A DNA stretch of 64,000 bases from the NCBI RefSeq assembly GCF_014851395.1, contig NW_024041150.1, positions 13,912,137 to 13,976,136 of the forward strand, given 5' to 3'. The notes beneath the pieces are model-generated. The model saw nothing but the letters and a program-made list of their open reading frames with translations. It was not told the DNA's origin and searched no databases. Every line of letters begins with the position of its first letter. Position 1 is the stretch's first letter. This document shows, in pieces, positions 43,973-55,282 of this stretch. A program made the translations under genes and the position numbers. This stretch comes from Micropterus salmoides. Taxonomy: Eukaryota; Chordata; Actinopteri; Centrarchiformes; Centrarchidae.

Positions 43973-44797
43973 CAGGGCTCTACGCTAACCTTTTTCCCAA
44001 GGAGAACATGTGCTCCATAGTGGAAAATATTAGGAGCACACAAAGAAATTTAGGAGCACAGCGACAAATGTAACTGTTTTTAACAAACTATATATATTAT
44101 ACACATTTATACTTCGGGTTTGCTCCTTCTCCTTGTGTTCAACTATTGTGTGAAACCACTGGAGGACTGAAAGTGATCCCTTGTATCTGTCCACCTCAGC
44201 ATTGGCCTTAATATTTTGTTAAATCTTTTTAAAATATTGAAATACATGTTTTGAAAATTTGAGACATTGAAAACAGCTTTTAAACACTGATCAGTCATCT
44301 CATATTTAATTTCAATATGTAGGCTATTGCCATTTTATCTAATAGTATAATAGTATGAAGCCCACCACTGGTATAAAATTAATTCCACTTGGACAAAACA
44401 GGAGTTTCATATTTTCAGTCTTTAAATACTTGTGCAAGAAATATGGCCTACTAAATTTGTTAATGCTGCTATCTCATCAGTAGTCAGAACCATTCATGCC
44501 GGAGTTAAACATTTGAAAGTTTACTGTAGCACGTCAAACCATTTTAATGTCCTGCCCCAACCAAGCTGTGATTGGTCAGTTGACGTGAAGTGAAGAAACA
44601 GTGACTTTGACTGAGAGCAGCTTTGCGTCACGTCCTGCCCGCTACTTGGGGCGGGATGTTTTGAACGATTAGCGGTGCGGCGGCCATAGTTACGGTAGTT
44701 ACTTGCACATTGTGCTAGTAAATCATTTACCAGATCGCACGATTGTATCGATTTTTTGGGGCATATGCGAGCAAAATGGTCGCACTGTAGAGCCCTG
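43973..44797. mobile_element. CAGGGCTCTAC-ended non-autonomous hAT-like element
   Basis: The left end CAGGGCTCTACG and the right end TGTAGAGCCCTG are inverted repeats of 11 bases. The inside begins with the GGAGAACATGTGCTCC/AGGAGCACA motifs that recur in a fish hAT family. The flanks (TGTTGAGG and TGAGGGTG) are similar but not an exact 8-bp duplication. A fragment of the same family ends at 1698. Confidence 0.65.
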
Positions 44798-45629
44798 TGA
44801 GGGTGAGTACAGAAGTTGTCAATAAGTGGAACTACAGGCTGTTATAGAACACACACCAACGGGTTGTAATCCCACATAAAAATGAGACCTGCTTTCTCTG
44901 CAGCTTGGAACAGACACTATTCAGCTTCCTCTGTAAAGTAATCAGCACAGGTTTTCTGCATGACCTGGAAACATCACCGCTAGAGGCAGCTGAAAACTAC
45001 ATATAGACCCTTATACAATTCAACATATAGTATAAACAGCAATATTGATTGATAATCACTAAACGGTGTGCTGGTGTGTGCATTTGGCACACTTGTTGAT
45101 TTGGGCTAGCTAATAAGCTCTCAATGAGGTTTTGATTCCCAGCCATAGCATCTTATGTTTTTAACTAATAGTAGTTTTTAACTCATAGCACTAATGCTGT
45201 TTTACCAGTACCAGCTCAACTCGCCTAGATTAGACTCAGACCCAGAGATACTACCCCTCAGTGTTACTGGTTGTCATAACAACGCCACACATAACTACTG
45301 GGACGTAATGTTCAATGCGACATACACACCAGCGATGCACATACAGCTGTCTCTTGATTTAAGTTAAAAGTTTCAACATTACTCAGAATGTAAAGACAGA
45401 TAAGCGGTATGAAAAACTTACAACTGTGTTTTTCTCTGCCGCTGTTGCTGCACAGGCTGTGTGACTGTGGGACCAAAGGGCTCTGTCAGTGGGTGGCTTG
45501 GCACCATGCAGTGGAAAAGGGGCTTAATAGTTAGGTAGCAAGTAGCTTTGATTTGTTAGACATGTGAAGTTTAGGTCGATAGCTAGTTAACTTGCTTTTT
45601 AGCACGTCCATAACCAGTGTTTATAACCA

Positions 45630-45681
<52 letters not shown>

Positions 45682-46141
45682 TGGTTATTTACGGTAATTC
45701 ATACTAAAATTACAGCTAAACAACCAAAGTTATAAAGTCTCAAAAACAAATGAACTTATAATGAAATACATCCATACAGTAGCTCAGTTGTACAGAGGCA
45801 CTGTACTCCTTGAGAGGCTCTCGTTTGAAGTATGCAATGTATGTACCGAGGGGCCCAGATGCTACACTCGATGTATGTACTAAGGGCCCCAGGTGCCTTG
45901 GTCATAAAACCTGTAAAGTTTGGTGCTCATTTAAGCATAAGTTAAGCACAACTTCCTGTTTCATAGTGAGTCATCGATTTTCGACGCCACGCCACAGACA
46001 CGCCATTTGATGTTACATATGATGTTATTGGACAAATAAGCATTTTTAATAGTATTTTATTAAACAAAAGTTATTAATTACAGCTGTTTAACGTATTTAA
46101 TCTAAATAATCTTATAATCTTTAAACAAGAATTTTATTAAT
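44798..46141. other. Intergenic sequence, no gene seen
   Basis: It contains a fragment near 44950-45010 similar to the right end of the TTAA element at 38565, and the near-palindromic dinucleotide block at 45623-45688. No gene is recognised. Confidence 0.5.
45623..45688. repeat. (TC)n(TA)n(GA)n near-palindrome
   Basis: ATAACCAC, then TC repeats, about 11 TA units and GA repeats, closing with GTGGTTAT. The outer 8 bases are exact inverses. The GA arm (18 bases) is longer than the TC arm (10 bases). It can form a cruciform or hairpin. Confidence 0.85.
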
Positions 46142-47147
46142 ACACTGAACAAAATTACAAACGCAACACTTTTGTTTTTGCCCCCATTCATCATGAGCTG
46201 AACTCAAAGATCTAAAACTTTCTCTATGTATCTGTCAAAATCTGTGTTAGTGAGCACTTCTTCTTTCCCGAGATAATCCATCTACCTCACAGGTGTGGCA
46301 TATCAAAATGCTAATCAGACAGCATGGGTATTGCACAGGTGTGCCTTAGGCTGGCCACAATAAAAGGCCACTCAAAAATGTGCAGTTCCATCACACAGAA
46401 CAATGTTACAGATGTCGAAAGTTTTGAGGGAGTGTGCAGTTGGCATGCTGACTGCAAGAATGTCCACCAGAGCTGTTGCCCGTGAATTGAATATTCAATT
46501 CTCTACCATAAGCCATCTCCAAAGGCGTTTCACAGAATTTGGCAGTACATCCAACTGGCCTCACAACCACAGACCACATGTAACCACACCAGTCCAGGAC
46601 CTCCACATCCAGCATCTTCACCTCCAAGATTGTATGAGACCAACGACCAGGAACAGCTGCTGCAACAATCAGTTTGCGTAACCAAAGAATTTCTTCACAA
46701 ACTGTCAGGAACAGTCTCAGGAAAGCTTATCTGCATGCTCGTTGTCCTCATCGGGGTCTCGTAACTGACTTGAGTGGGCAAATGCTCACATTCGATGGTG
46801 TCTGGCACTTTGGAGAGGTGTTCTCTTCACGGATGAATCCTGCTTTTCACTGTACAGGGCAGATGGCAGACAGCAACACCAGATACTGACTGGTTTCCGG
46901 ACCCACCTAATACAGTGAAAGTTGCCTTTTATTGTGGCCAGCCTAAGGCACATCTGTGCAATATCCATCCTGTCTGATCAGCATCTTGATATGCCACACC
47001 TGTGAGGTGGATTGATTATCTCAGCAAAGGAAAAGTGCTTTTACTAACACAGATTTTGACAGATTTGTGAACAATATTTTAGGGAAATAGGCCTTTTTTG
47101 TACATAGAGAAAGTCTTAGATTTTTGAGTTCAGCTCATGATGAAATT
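46142..47147 (+). mobile_element. Tc1-like transposon, internally deleted
   Basis: Left end CACTGAACAAAATTACAAACG, preceded by TA. The subterminal repeat (CTCACAGGTGTGGCATATCA, then TGGCCACAATAAAAGGCCAC) recurs inverted at 46925-47010. The last 40-50 bases of the right end are missing. The transposase keeps its DNA-binding half but loses most of the catalytic half. Confidence 0.87.
46403..46890 (+). pseudogene. Tc1-like transposase, DNA-binding half
   Basis: The first frame reads SKVLRECAVGMLTARMSTRAV then ARELNIQFSTISHLQRRF, a helix-turn-helix of the Tc1 DNA-binding domain. Pieces in a second frame (46674-46889) continue with SQTVRNSLRKAYLHARCPHRG. Sequence corresponding to the start of the DDE domain (WANAHIRW.. 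and LFTDES..) is present in a third frame around 46775-46840. The text then jumps from the sequence near CAGGGCAGATGGCAGACAG to the 3' untranslated part at 46875. Most of the catalytic domain is therefore deleted. Confidence 0.82.
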
Positions 47148-47384
47148 TCACAGCTGCCTTCTAATTCTCTATGCCCTGATGTGTCCATAGAAACATAATT
47201 GTACTTTAACTGTATTGTATGATCCATTTACAGATTTACTGTTTTTCTTTTCTTGAATTCTTCCTGCTGACATGTCCTGTCATGTCTCCTAAGTTATGTA
47301 GTTATAATTATGTCTTCAGTTTCAGACCACATCACTTTCTGTCCTTGTGTTAGTTCGTATTCTCATCCTTCTGCGGTATCGGCT

Positions 47385-47510
47385 GGCTCTGAGTGTCCGG
47401 ACCTGTCCAATGTTCCCTCCTGTTATCTGCATCTCAAGGAGGTGTTTAACAAAACCTGGGCCAACTCTCTGCCTCCTCATCAACCATATGATTGTGGAAA
47501 AGACTTCCTT
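47385..47510 (+). pseudogene. Ty3/gypsy pol fragment (start of RT)
   Basis: Within the short frame 47310-47564 the segment VPSCYLHLKEVFNKTWANSLP followed by PHQPYDCGKDF matches the linker that precedes RT in fish gypsy retrotransposons. In these the motif of a Leu-x-x-Val-Phe pair, SLPPH and PYDC is well conserved. The similarity ends after about 45 residues, and no LTR or other domain is seen nearby. A small isolated relic. Confidence 0.68.
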
Positions 47511-47564
47511 CAGTGTGGAAAAGGATTTTGGAGGGTGGTAAATACAACCCATACAAAAAAGTAA

Positions 47565-48189
47565 ATTAGCCTGCAAGGGAAATCTATAATATGGGTAAAC
47601 AGGGAATGGGTAACAGTTGTCATTGCAACATAAAAACAATAAAATCGACTGAAAGTGATAAGTCCTGACCCTAGGGATAGAATTAGGACTGTTTTTGATG
47701 TGGAAGTTTGAAATTCTCTGACTATTAAGTGACTTTGTGTTTGAAAAGAACAAAGTGTACAGCAAATTGAGAAGAGCAAACATTTTGGTGTTAGTGAAAT
47801 TCGAGTAAATGTAGAGTTATATCTACTCTGATACAGTCAGATCCATTACATTTGACTCTCAGTTGATGAGGAACTTGTGGAAAACAAAAAGTGTCACTGA
47901 GTCAAACCTGTAAGTGTAATTGTATAAATATTAACTCTTAACATCTTACTCTTAACATCTTACTCTTAACTCTGATCCTGGCTTTTACAATTGTAACAAC
48001 AAGCAAGTGTTAATGTCACCCGGCCCTGCCACGTAGGCCTACACACATCAATTTGTTGAAGCCAGGAGAGTCTTATTGAAAGTACCCCACTGACTGCTGG
48101 GAAACTGTGACTGTGCTTTTGACCTGAGACTGTTTGATAAGTAAATGAAGTAGTATCTGTCAATGTAATATTTAGGGAACATCCCACAT
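47565..48189. other. Intergenic sequence, no gene seen
   Basis: AT-rich DNA with a minus-strand open frame (47322-47783) that shows no domain and overlaps the gypsy relic antisense. Confidence 0.5.
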
Positions 48190-48556
48190 AGCGGTATACA
48201 CTTTTTGTATCAACAAAATATCAAATTGCATCATTACAACCAGGCTGGCTGGTGGTGCAGTTGGTTAGTGATCAGTCTATGGAGCTACCCCTCCTGTTTT
48301 GATTGTGGGTTCGAATCCTGCAGCTGGTACCAGTGTTAACTGCTTTAAACAGCCGTAACCTGTTGTGTTTGAACTTAATAACAAACTAAATATGGTGACC
48401 ACCTCAGGTTCCTCAGGTCGTAATGTTAGTACATTATAGCTTTAAACTTTGCACAGCTGTTTGTTGTTGGAACTTAATGATGCTAATTTATTCCTTTTAT
48501 TATCTTTCTCTGTAATTGTGGTGAAGACCCATGCTTTATATTTTCATGCTCAGCTG
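48190..48556 (+). repeat. tRNA-derived repeat unit with intact A and B boxes
   Basis: A-box TGGTGCAGTTGG (48253-48264) and B-box GGTTCGAATCC (48308-48318) are both perfect pol III promoter matches with normal spacing. The predicted acceptor arms do not pair well, so this is not a tRNA gene. It belongs to the family at 29.7-30.4 kb. The unit is interrupted at 48557 by a hAT element and resumes at 49810. Confidence 0.68.
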
Positions 48557-49809
48557 TAGTGATGGGAAAAGTCACTCTTTAGACAGACTCGAGTCACCAA
48601 ATCTCGTTCATTAAAATGTACTAATCTTTTTTTGTGTCATTTCGTTCATTTTATCTAGGCTGGTTATTGCGGCGCTGCAGCCCTCTAGTGGGTGATTTAA
48701 AAAAAAACAGCGCAGTTCTCAAACACCTGCCTGGCTTGCTCTAATTGACGTATAATGCACAAATTCACCTCTTGATCTTTCTCTATCATGGTTCTATAAA
48801 GTTAAAAAAAAAAAAAATTCACACCATGGAAAAAACACAAAAATATGTTGTCAATATTCAATTAAGCCACTACTCCGGCTAAATCCGTCCATTTTCACAA
48901 TCTTTCCTGAGTATACAACAAGACCAGCCATATATATAATTATAATTACCATCACTAGATCTCTAAAGTGTTCATTCATACAGTAGCCTAACGCCTATCC
49001 ATGAGTAAAATCTATATATTAACATCAGATTTACAGGGAATATATTGAAGTAATAAGCTTGACACACAAGATGAATAAAACACACTTATTAAAATGTAAC
49101 AAATTTAATGATATCTCAAACACTGCAGGTTGTTCACCAGTCAGCTGTGAAACAAAAAAAGTAAAAGTTACGTTGCATTCTCTGGTGGACCGAGATCAGC
49201 TGTTAGCTGTAAACAAACCACAGGGCTAACATTAAGGTTGCTATGTGGCTGTGTTTTAATGAGCCGGTCCGTTTGTTTTGGAGAGGAGACGACCTCTGTG
49301 GTAATTTGGCTCCCGGTAGAACCCTGTCAGGGCTCTGAAGTGGACCCAGAACAATTCTCATCAGCTGTTAGCTGTAAACACTAGCAGGTCTTACGTTATA
49401 GTGCAGCTGTATTAAAACTATAACACAGCACTGCTAGTAGATTTATTAAATGTCACAAAATTATCAAAATAGATACTAAAGACATGTCGGTCCAGTGACT
49501 GTTACCTGACAACAGACTTGCCTCTCATTCCCCGGTGCTGGCAGTAAGTCAGCCTGCCGAGTGAAGACAGACTCCGAGGAGGACCCATGTGAGCGCTGAA
49601 CCACAGTTGAGAGTCGTGAACTAATCAATTCTGTTTCCTGCGCTGACGGAGACCATGCAGCTGCAGTGTAACGAGTGAACCTAAGAGTCCAAGACTATTC
49701 ACGCATGCGTGAAAATGAACGAATTACTCACTGAGACAACCCGTTCCTCCTGAGTCACATACAAGATTAGGTCAGATGAACGAAACGTTCTTTGAACGAC
49801 ACAACACTA
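48557..49809. mobile_element. hAT non-autonomous element with exact 8-bp TSD
   Basis: Ends TAGTGATGGG and ACAACACTA, giving a short imperfect inverted repeat (TAGTGWTG). CTCAGCTG stands on both sides (48549-48556 and 49810-49817). A related repeat at 29743-29765 shows the uninterrupted site (ATGCTCAGCTACTTAAG). The interior, 1.25 kb, has GAACGA/TCGTTC words near the ends and no transposase. Confidence 0.83.
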
Positions 49810-49892
49810 CTCAGCTGCTCAAGCTGTAACTCAAATAGCCCAAATGACTGCTGAAAAGCTTAATTTTTTAAGGCAAACTTACTCTACCAATT
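49540..49892 (+). repeat. 353-bp segment duplicated at 54220-54572
   Basis: It covers the right end of the hAT element plus 82 bases of its flank. The second copy lies exactly 4,680 bases downstream with no indels and only scattered substitutions. Because flank is included, the copying was not by hAT transposition. Confidence 0.9.
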
Positions 49893-50234
49893 AACAATAC
49901 CTCAAAAAGCCATGTGTAGTGGTAAAGAGACAGTCCTCAGAGTACCACTTCATGCACCAGACATTGATTTGTTTCACAATATTAAAATATTATAGCTTGT
50001 GAATTTACACCGCTGTTCCTGTTTGAACTTGATGCTAACAAAATGTGGAGTCCTTACCTGGAGTACTTTCAAAATTCTACATTGTTAATCTTTCTAAATG
50101 CAATCAGTGTTCACATGACATTAAGTCTTTCAAAGCATAACTCTTTGGCTGTTCATTTTATTCTTTAACAGTGTTCTCATCAAATAAAAGGCACTTCACT
50201 CCTGGTTTCAATAGTAAACCACCACAAGAATGAC
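49893..50234. other. Intergenic; end of the tRNA-derived repeat
   Basis: It includes a very degraded unit of the tRNA-derived family (about 49900-50045, with TTTGAACTTGATGCTAAC). No gene. Confidence 0.45.
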
Positions 50235-50535
50235 AATTACCAACAAAAACCCACTGTTTTCTAAGCAGATATGTTTAACAAAAACATAATAAATAACATT
50301 TGTATTTCAAACAAATTTTAACAAAACTTTATTCAACACCATGCATCATGGGAATTTTGAGGGATGGGGTGATATAGAGCAGCCTACGTCCATCCCTCTA
50401 AATTCCCATGATGCATGGCGGTGAAGAAAGTTTTTTCAAATTTGCTAATAAGTCTCCTATTTGTTTGAAACACAAAAGTTACTTTGTGATTTATGTTTTG
50501 CTAAACGTGTTTGCTTAGAATATTGTGTTTTATAT
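50235..50535. mobile_element. Fold-back (hairpin) MITE
   Basis: Two arms of about 140 bases are inverted copies. The centre reads CACCATGCATCATGGGAATT on the left and AATTCCCATGATGCATGG on the right, around a short loop near 50371-50390. The outer arms share TTTCAAACAAAT and CTAAGCA words with small indels. No gene. Confidence 0.8.
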
Positions 50536-50992
50536 TGTTATTGCTCTGCTGGCACCTGGTCGTTTTGCAATGGCGAGCTACCATAATGTAAACTCATGTC
50601 ACCACATTGTCAGTAGCCACCCTAATAGACTGTTTGGATAAGAAGCAACTTGCACTTTTAAGTAAATCCGTCATTTGTTGTAGTAGTTAGTTCGTTATAT
50701 TGTGAAAAAAAAGCAGAATCATTACAATGAAGTATTAGTATTACATATTTTAAGTAATCAGTTGTATAATGTATATATCAAATTTTTTTGTATGTCATAG
50801 TTATTACATTTAGGTATCCTACACTCAAAACATGTGGTGTTATCTACCCAAACAAATATGGTGCAAATTGTTACCTCGTGTTTATTGAGTAAATTCTATA
50901 GGTTGTTTGTTACAGTGCAGTATGTCCTGTCCCAGAGGTTAGCCTTACTCGTTGTCTGCTCCTGAGAAAGACGCCGTGCAAGAAGAACATAT

Positions 50993-51850
50993 ACTCACCG
51001 GCCACTTTATTAGGTACACCTCGCTAGTTGGACCCTATTTTGCCTTCAGAACTACCTTAATTCTTCGTGGCATACATTAAACAAGGTGTTTGAAACATTG
51101 GTCTATATTGACCTGATAGCATCATGCAGTTGCTGCAGATTTGTCGGCAGTGCATCCATAATCTCGTTCCACCACATCCTAAAGATGCTCTATTGGATTG
51201 AGATCTGGTGACTGCGGAGGCCAGTGGAGTACAGTGGACTCATTGTCATGTTCAAGAAACCAGATTGAGAGTATTTGAGGATTTGATGGGTACACTGAGG
51301 TCATAAAGGGATTTTTCCAATCTTCTATTCTTCTAGCAGTTCTAGCAATAGTAGCCTCAGTTTCCTGTTGTTAGCTGACAGGAGTGGTCTTCTGCTACTG
51401 TAGTCCATCTGCTTCAAAGTTCAACATGTTGTGTGTTCAGACTTGGTATTCTGCATACCTTGATTGTAACGACTGGTTATTTGAGTTACTGTTGCCTTTC
51501 TGTCATCTTGAACCAGTCTGCCCATTCTCCTCTGACCTCTGACCTCAACAAGGGATTTTGGTCTTAACAACTGCTGCTCACTTTGTATTTTCTCTTTTTT
51601 GGACCATTGTCGATAAACCCTACAGATGGTTGTGTGAGAAAATCCCAGTAGATCATCAGTTTCTGAAATACTCAGACCAGCACGTCTGGCACCAACAACC
51701 ATGCCATGTTCAAAGTCACTCAAATCCCCTTTCTTCCCCATTCTGATGCTCGAGCTGAACTTCAGCAAGTTGTCTTGACCACGTCTACATGCAACTCCAT
51801 TTCAACAATTTACTACCACCGCAACACTGCAACAGACCTGCCAGGTTTGA
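50993..51850 (-). mobile_element. Tc1-like transposon, internally deleted
   Basis: The plus-strand left end ACTCACCGGCCACTTTATTAGG is the terminus of a fish Tc1 family. The transposase is on the minus strand. Its catalytic part is mostly deleted around 51285-51300, and the other terminus is not recognisable. Confidence 0.83.
51421..51768 (-). pseudogene. Tc1-like transposase, DNA-binding half
   Basis: The minus frame contains MGKKGDLSDFEHGMVVGARR, followed by AGLSISETDDLLGFSHTTIC and RVYRQWSKKEK. This is the paired-like helix-turn-helix of the Tc1 transposase, and the family start is the Met of MGKKGD (plus about 51741). RGQRRMGRLVQDDRKATVTQ then follows from the second DNA-binding motif. 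The frame ends at a stop. Catalytic-domain words are only traceable in short pieces at 51050-51290. Confidence 0.85.
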
Positions 51851-52329
51851 AATCGATAGGATGAACGGTTCCTGGCATAATCTAATTACAGACAGACAGA
51901 CACACACATATTTCCCGTGTTCAGGCTTTACATTCAAGAATCTTGCAATACCATTTTAAACACCCCTAAAAAGGACCGTACCATTTCCTAACCTTGATGT
52001 TGGAAAGGAGATATTTGCACAGTAAGTTGAAACTTAAAACTTGAAATGATAAGAATTAGCAATTAGAGATGATGATGATGATAATCTCAGTTCACTGAAG
52101 CACACGCCTGCGCTGTACTGGGTTTCCTTATGACCTGGAAAATAAGTTGACTCCCCCAATTGTTAGTTCACACCCTGAGGAAACTCGTGTCCAACTCAAA
52201 TATGTGAGTTTCATGTTTCTAGTGTCTCTTCCCTGGGTTTTGTTTTCTCCACATCCTGATGTACCCTGCTGAAGACAGTGCTGTGGCAGAGTGGTCCACC
52301 AGTTGTAAATTGGTTAAATGACTTCTGGG
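51851..52329. other. Intergenic sequence upstream of the mucin-like gene
   Basis: No gene. Homology with the minus-strand mucin relic begins only after about 52340. Confidence 0.5.
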
Positions 52330-52339
52330 GTTTGAAAAC

Positions 52340-54098
52340 TTTTTAAGACGTTTAATCAGGAACTTCAGTGATATTGCCACACATTTGCATGCATTAACCT
52401 CCCTCATGTCAAGTTTCGGCAGTCTCTGCAGGCTGAAAGACAGCTTCACCTCAGCACCTCTCCTTACTCTATTAAACTATTTATTTCATTGTCATAACTT
52501 GTCACGCTGGTAAAACTTCTTTCAACATTCCATTTTGGTGGAATATAGCAGTTCCTTCTTTGACAGGACAAAAGAAGGGCGTGTGCAATGATACAGAGCC
52601 AAAAACAATAACTTGAGTTTAGATTAGAAATTCTCTATCTGGTGATTTGTATTTGTCACACATCAACATTTCTGAAGTATTTATAGTGTATGAGTCACAT
52701 GGGTAGCCTCCATTCCAATATAAAGGCCTTAATAGATGTTGACTGACATGAGGTGACAGCTTTACAGTATCACCTATGAACTAGACAGAAGTGGAAGACA
52801 CCAACATAGTTTTAAAACAAACAAACAACTGATGCAGATAGAGAAAGGGATATTATAACTTTTCATTTTGGGTAAGTACATTTTTAAGAATATACACTTT
52901 TTTTCATTTTTACATGTATTCATTGTATATTGTATGTATGCATTTCTATTTCTTTGTAAATTATGTGTAATTCATGTATATTACCACATACCTAAAGTGA
53001 TAATAAGTGATTGCCACATGATATCATTAGTATATTTTCAAAATATTATATATGTAAAAATACTGTATTTTTATATAATGCTTTAACAGTTTGATTTTAT
53101 GATAGTAGAGTTTCTCTGATATTGTAATTTATTCCCCAATTACAAGTTCTACTTCAGTATTTTCCCATCTCTATTATCGTGGCACATCCGCCTTTGTTTT
53201 TATAGCTTGGTGGAATAAAGCACTGGTTTAGGTACAAACAAACAAACATTCTATAATTAAATTCAGATGAACAAAAGTATAATAATTTATGAAATATCAA
53301 TATGTGATGTGAGTGTTTAGGTTTGTTGAAGATCAGTTTCTTCATTCAGCACACCTGCACGTTCAAGTACTCTGCTTTTTGAAGTAGTACATGTTGACAT
53401 ATGTATTCTATCAGTTCTAGCTAATTTGATGGAGAATTGGAGTCTAAAGACTCAAGAAATTGAAGATGGAATATGGAAAGCAAAATATTTGACAGCAAGA
53501 TAGACACAGGTGGAATTTGTCAGAAAGGGTTTCAGTTTTTTTCAGAACTTGACATTAATGAAAATGTAATGTATACAATGTAATAAAACATAGATGAGTT
53601 TCAAAGGAGTAAAGGTAGCATTTTATCAACGCTGTTTAAAAGTGTAAAATATATTTGATGTCAGGGTAATTGTGAAGGGGACACATACCGTATTGTAGTC
53701 ACGCCTTTGTATGTTTTTTTAACATTGAGTTGTAAAGGATCAAAATATAATGAATTCAGTCATTTGCAATGAAAGTTGTATACTGGAAACTAGAAACTAG
53801 ACACTAGATACTAGAAATTGCATTTTCTTTTAAATAATCTACTTCATTTAAAATACAAATGGACAGAGATACAGAGAACAAACAAAATCATATAAATGTT
53901 TGCATATTGTAAATATTATCCACTTGACATTTTGTAATACTCTGTATTCTCACAGAAATTCCAGCATTATTATTATAGTGAAAGCAGTGGTTATAGTAGC
54001 TAGCAACTGTAGCGCAAAAGGTTATCACATGCTCTTTCTTTTTCTGAGTAAGTTGTGTAACTGTATTGTTTGATTTGATAGATACAAGTGAAGACAAG
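52340..54098 (+). promoter_or_regulatory. Promoter and 5' region of the mucin-like gene
   Basis: It aligns with the inverted relic at 39985-40970, with extra DNA at about 53000-53590 and 53730-53950. The best conserved block, 52675-52697, joins TATTTATAG to an AP-1-like TGAGTCA (52691-52697). A second TATA-like ATATAAAG at 52718-52725 is not kept in the relic. A GGGTAAGTAC donor-like site follows at about 52869. A polypyrimidine-poor acceptor, TTGATTTGATAG, lies at about 54070-54081. A non-coding first exon spliced to the signal-peptide exon is therefore possible. Confidence 0.55.
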
Positions 54099-54141
54099 AT
54101 GGGCACCAGATGGATCATATCAGTTGTCCTGATTCTAATGG
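54099..54141 (+). CDS. Mucin-like gene, exon 1 (signal peptide)
   Basis: The exon encodes 14 residues, MGTRWIISVVLILM, and one extra base before the donor GGTAAGC (GT at 54142). The sequence is a basic-then-hydrophobic signal peptide. It splits after codon position 1. Joined to the acceptor at 55811/55812, codons stay in phase and Ala-rich, Thr-rich sequence follows, as expected just after signal cleavage. The start codon is supported by the relic on the minus strand, which shares the rest of the exon and donor but lacks this ATG. The product is probably secreted into mucus. I have no transcript evidence, and an extra small exon in the intron cannot be ruled out. Confidence 0.72.
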
Positions 54142-54219
54142 GTAAGCTGAGTGATTTTAAACCCTTTCTCTCTTTCTACAAAATATTAGAAAAGGTGTGG
54201 GTGTAATGATAGCCAGCTA

Positions 54220-54572
54220 GGCAGTGAGTAAGCCTGCCGAGTGAAGACAGACTCTGAGGAGGACCCATGTGAGCGCTGAACCACAGTTGAGAGTCGTGAA
54301 CTAATCAGTTCTGTTTCCTGTGCTGACGGAGACCATGCAGCTGCAGTGTAACGAGTGAACCTAAGAGTCCAAGACTATTCACGTATGCGTGAAAATGAAC
54401 GAATTACTCACTGAGACAACCCGTTCCTCCTGAGTCACATACAAGATTAGGTCAGATGAACGAAACGTTCTTTGAACGACACAACACTACTCAGCTGCTC
54501 AAACTGTAACTCAAATAGCCCAAATGACTGCTGAAAAGCTTAATTTTTTAAGGCAAATGTATTCTACCAATT
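54220..54572 (+). repeat. Second copy of the 353-bp segment from 49540-49892
   Basis: Collinear, no indels, offset 4,680. It includes the hAT right end, its target duplicate CTCAGCTG and 82 bases of flank. Confidence 0.9.
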
Positions 54573-55239
54573 TGATCACTCCCTGACGCCATAAGAGATG
54601 TATTAACGTGATGCGTGCAGAAGTGGATCCTGTGGGCTGGGGGCAGAGAGCAGAAGCATTGATGAAATCAGGGCTCCAAAACTCAGTAAAGGACTGGCAA
54701 GCAGCGTCTTCGCAATTGGGCTGAGATCTGAGTACAAAACACAGGCAGTCAGTACAGTCAAAAAGCTGGATCAAAAAACTCTTACAATCTAGAAAATAGG
54801 TTGTTACCACTGGTTACCACTGTGGGTTAAATTGACGATCTGGTGCTGACGGGAAGTTGAGCCATAGCTTTATTGAAGAGGTTGATAAAAGGGATGAGCT
54901 TCAGGTGTGGAACGCTGCAGAAGCTCAGCTGGAGCGCCCTGCCTATGACCACACAAACTCTCACACACACAATAGACAGACGATGACTGACAGGAACGAT
55001 AAGGAAAGGGATAGAGGAAACACAAGGACTGAGGAGGTGGCACAGCCAGATCACGGCACTGCTACCTGAAAAGAGTGTCCTGCCTTAAACAGTAACTTCA
55101 TAATTTTGATCGTATGCTCCTCATCTAATAATAATATCCATTCTATTAGTTTGTTGTATGCTGATAGATGATAGATCTTTACATGATACAGACAGCCCTC
55201 CCTCAAATGTGAAACTAAGTCCTTGTCACCATCAGTTAT

Positions 55240-55248
55240 TGTGTGTGT

Positions 55249-55279
<31 letters not shown>

Positions 55280-55282
55280 CGT
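55240..55282. repeat. (TG)n microsatellite in intron 1
   Basis: About 20 TG units with one TA interruption, ending GCGTGCTC. Confidence 0.9.

Noticed and set aside
48245..48330. Possible functional tRNA gene
   Set aside because: A and B boxes are perfect, but acceptor and anticodon stems do not pair, and related degraded units exist nearby. It is a tRNA-derived repeat.
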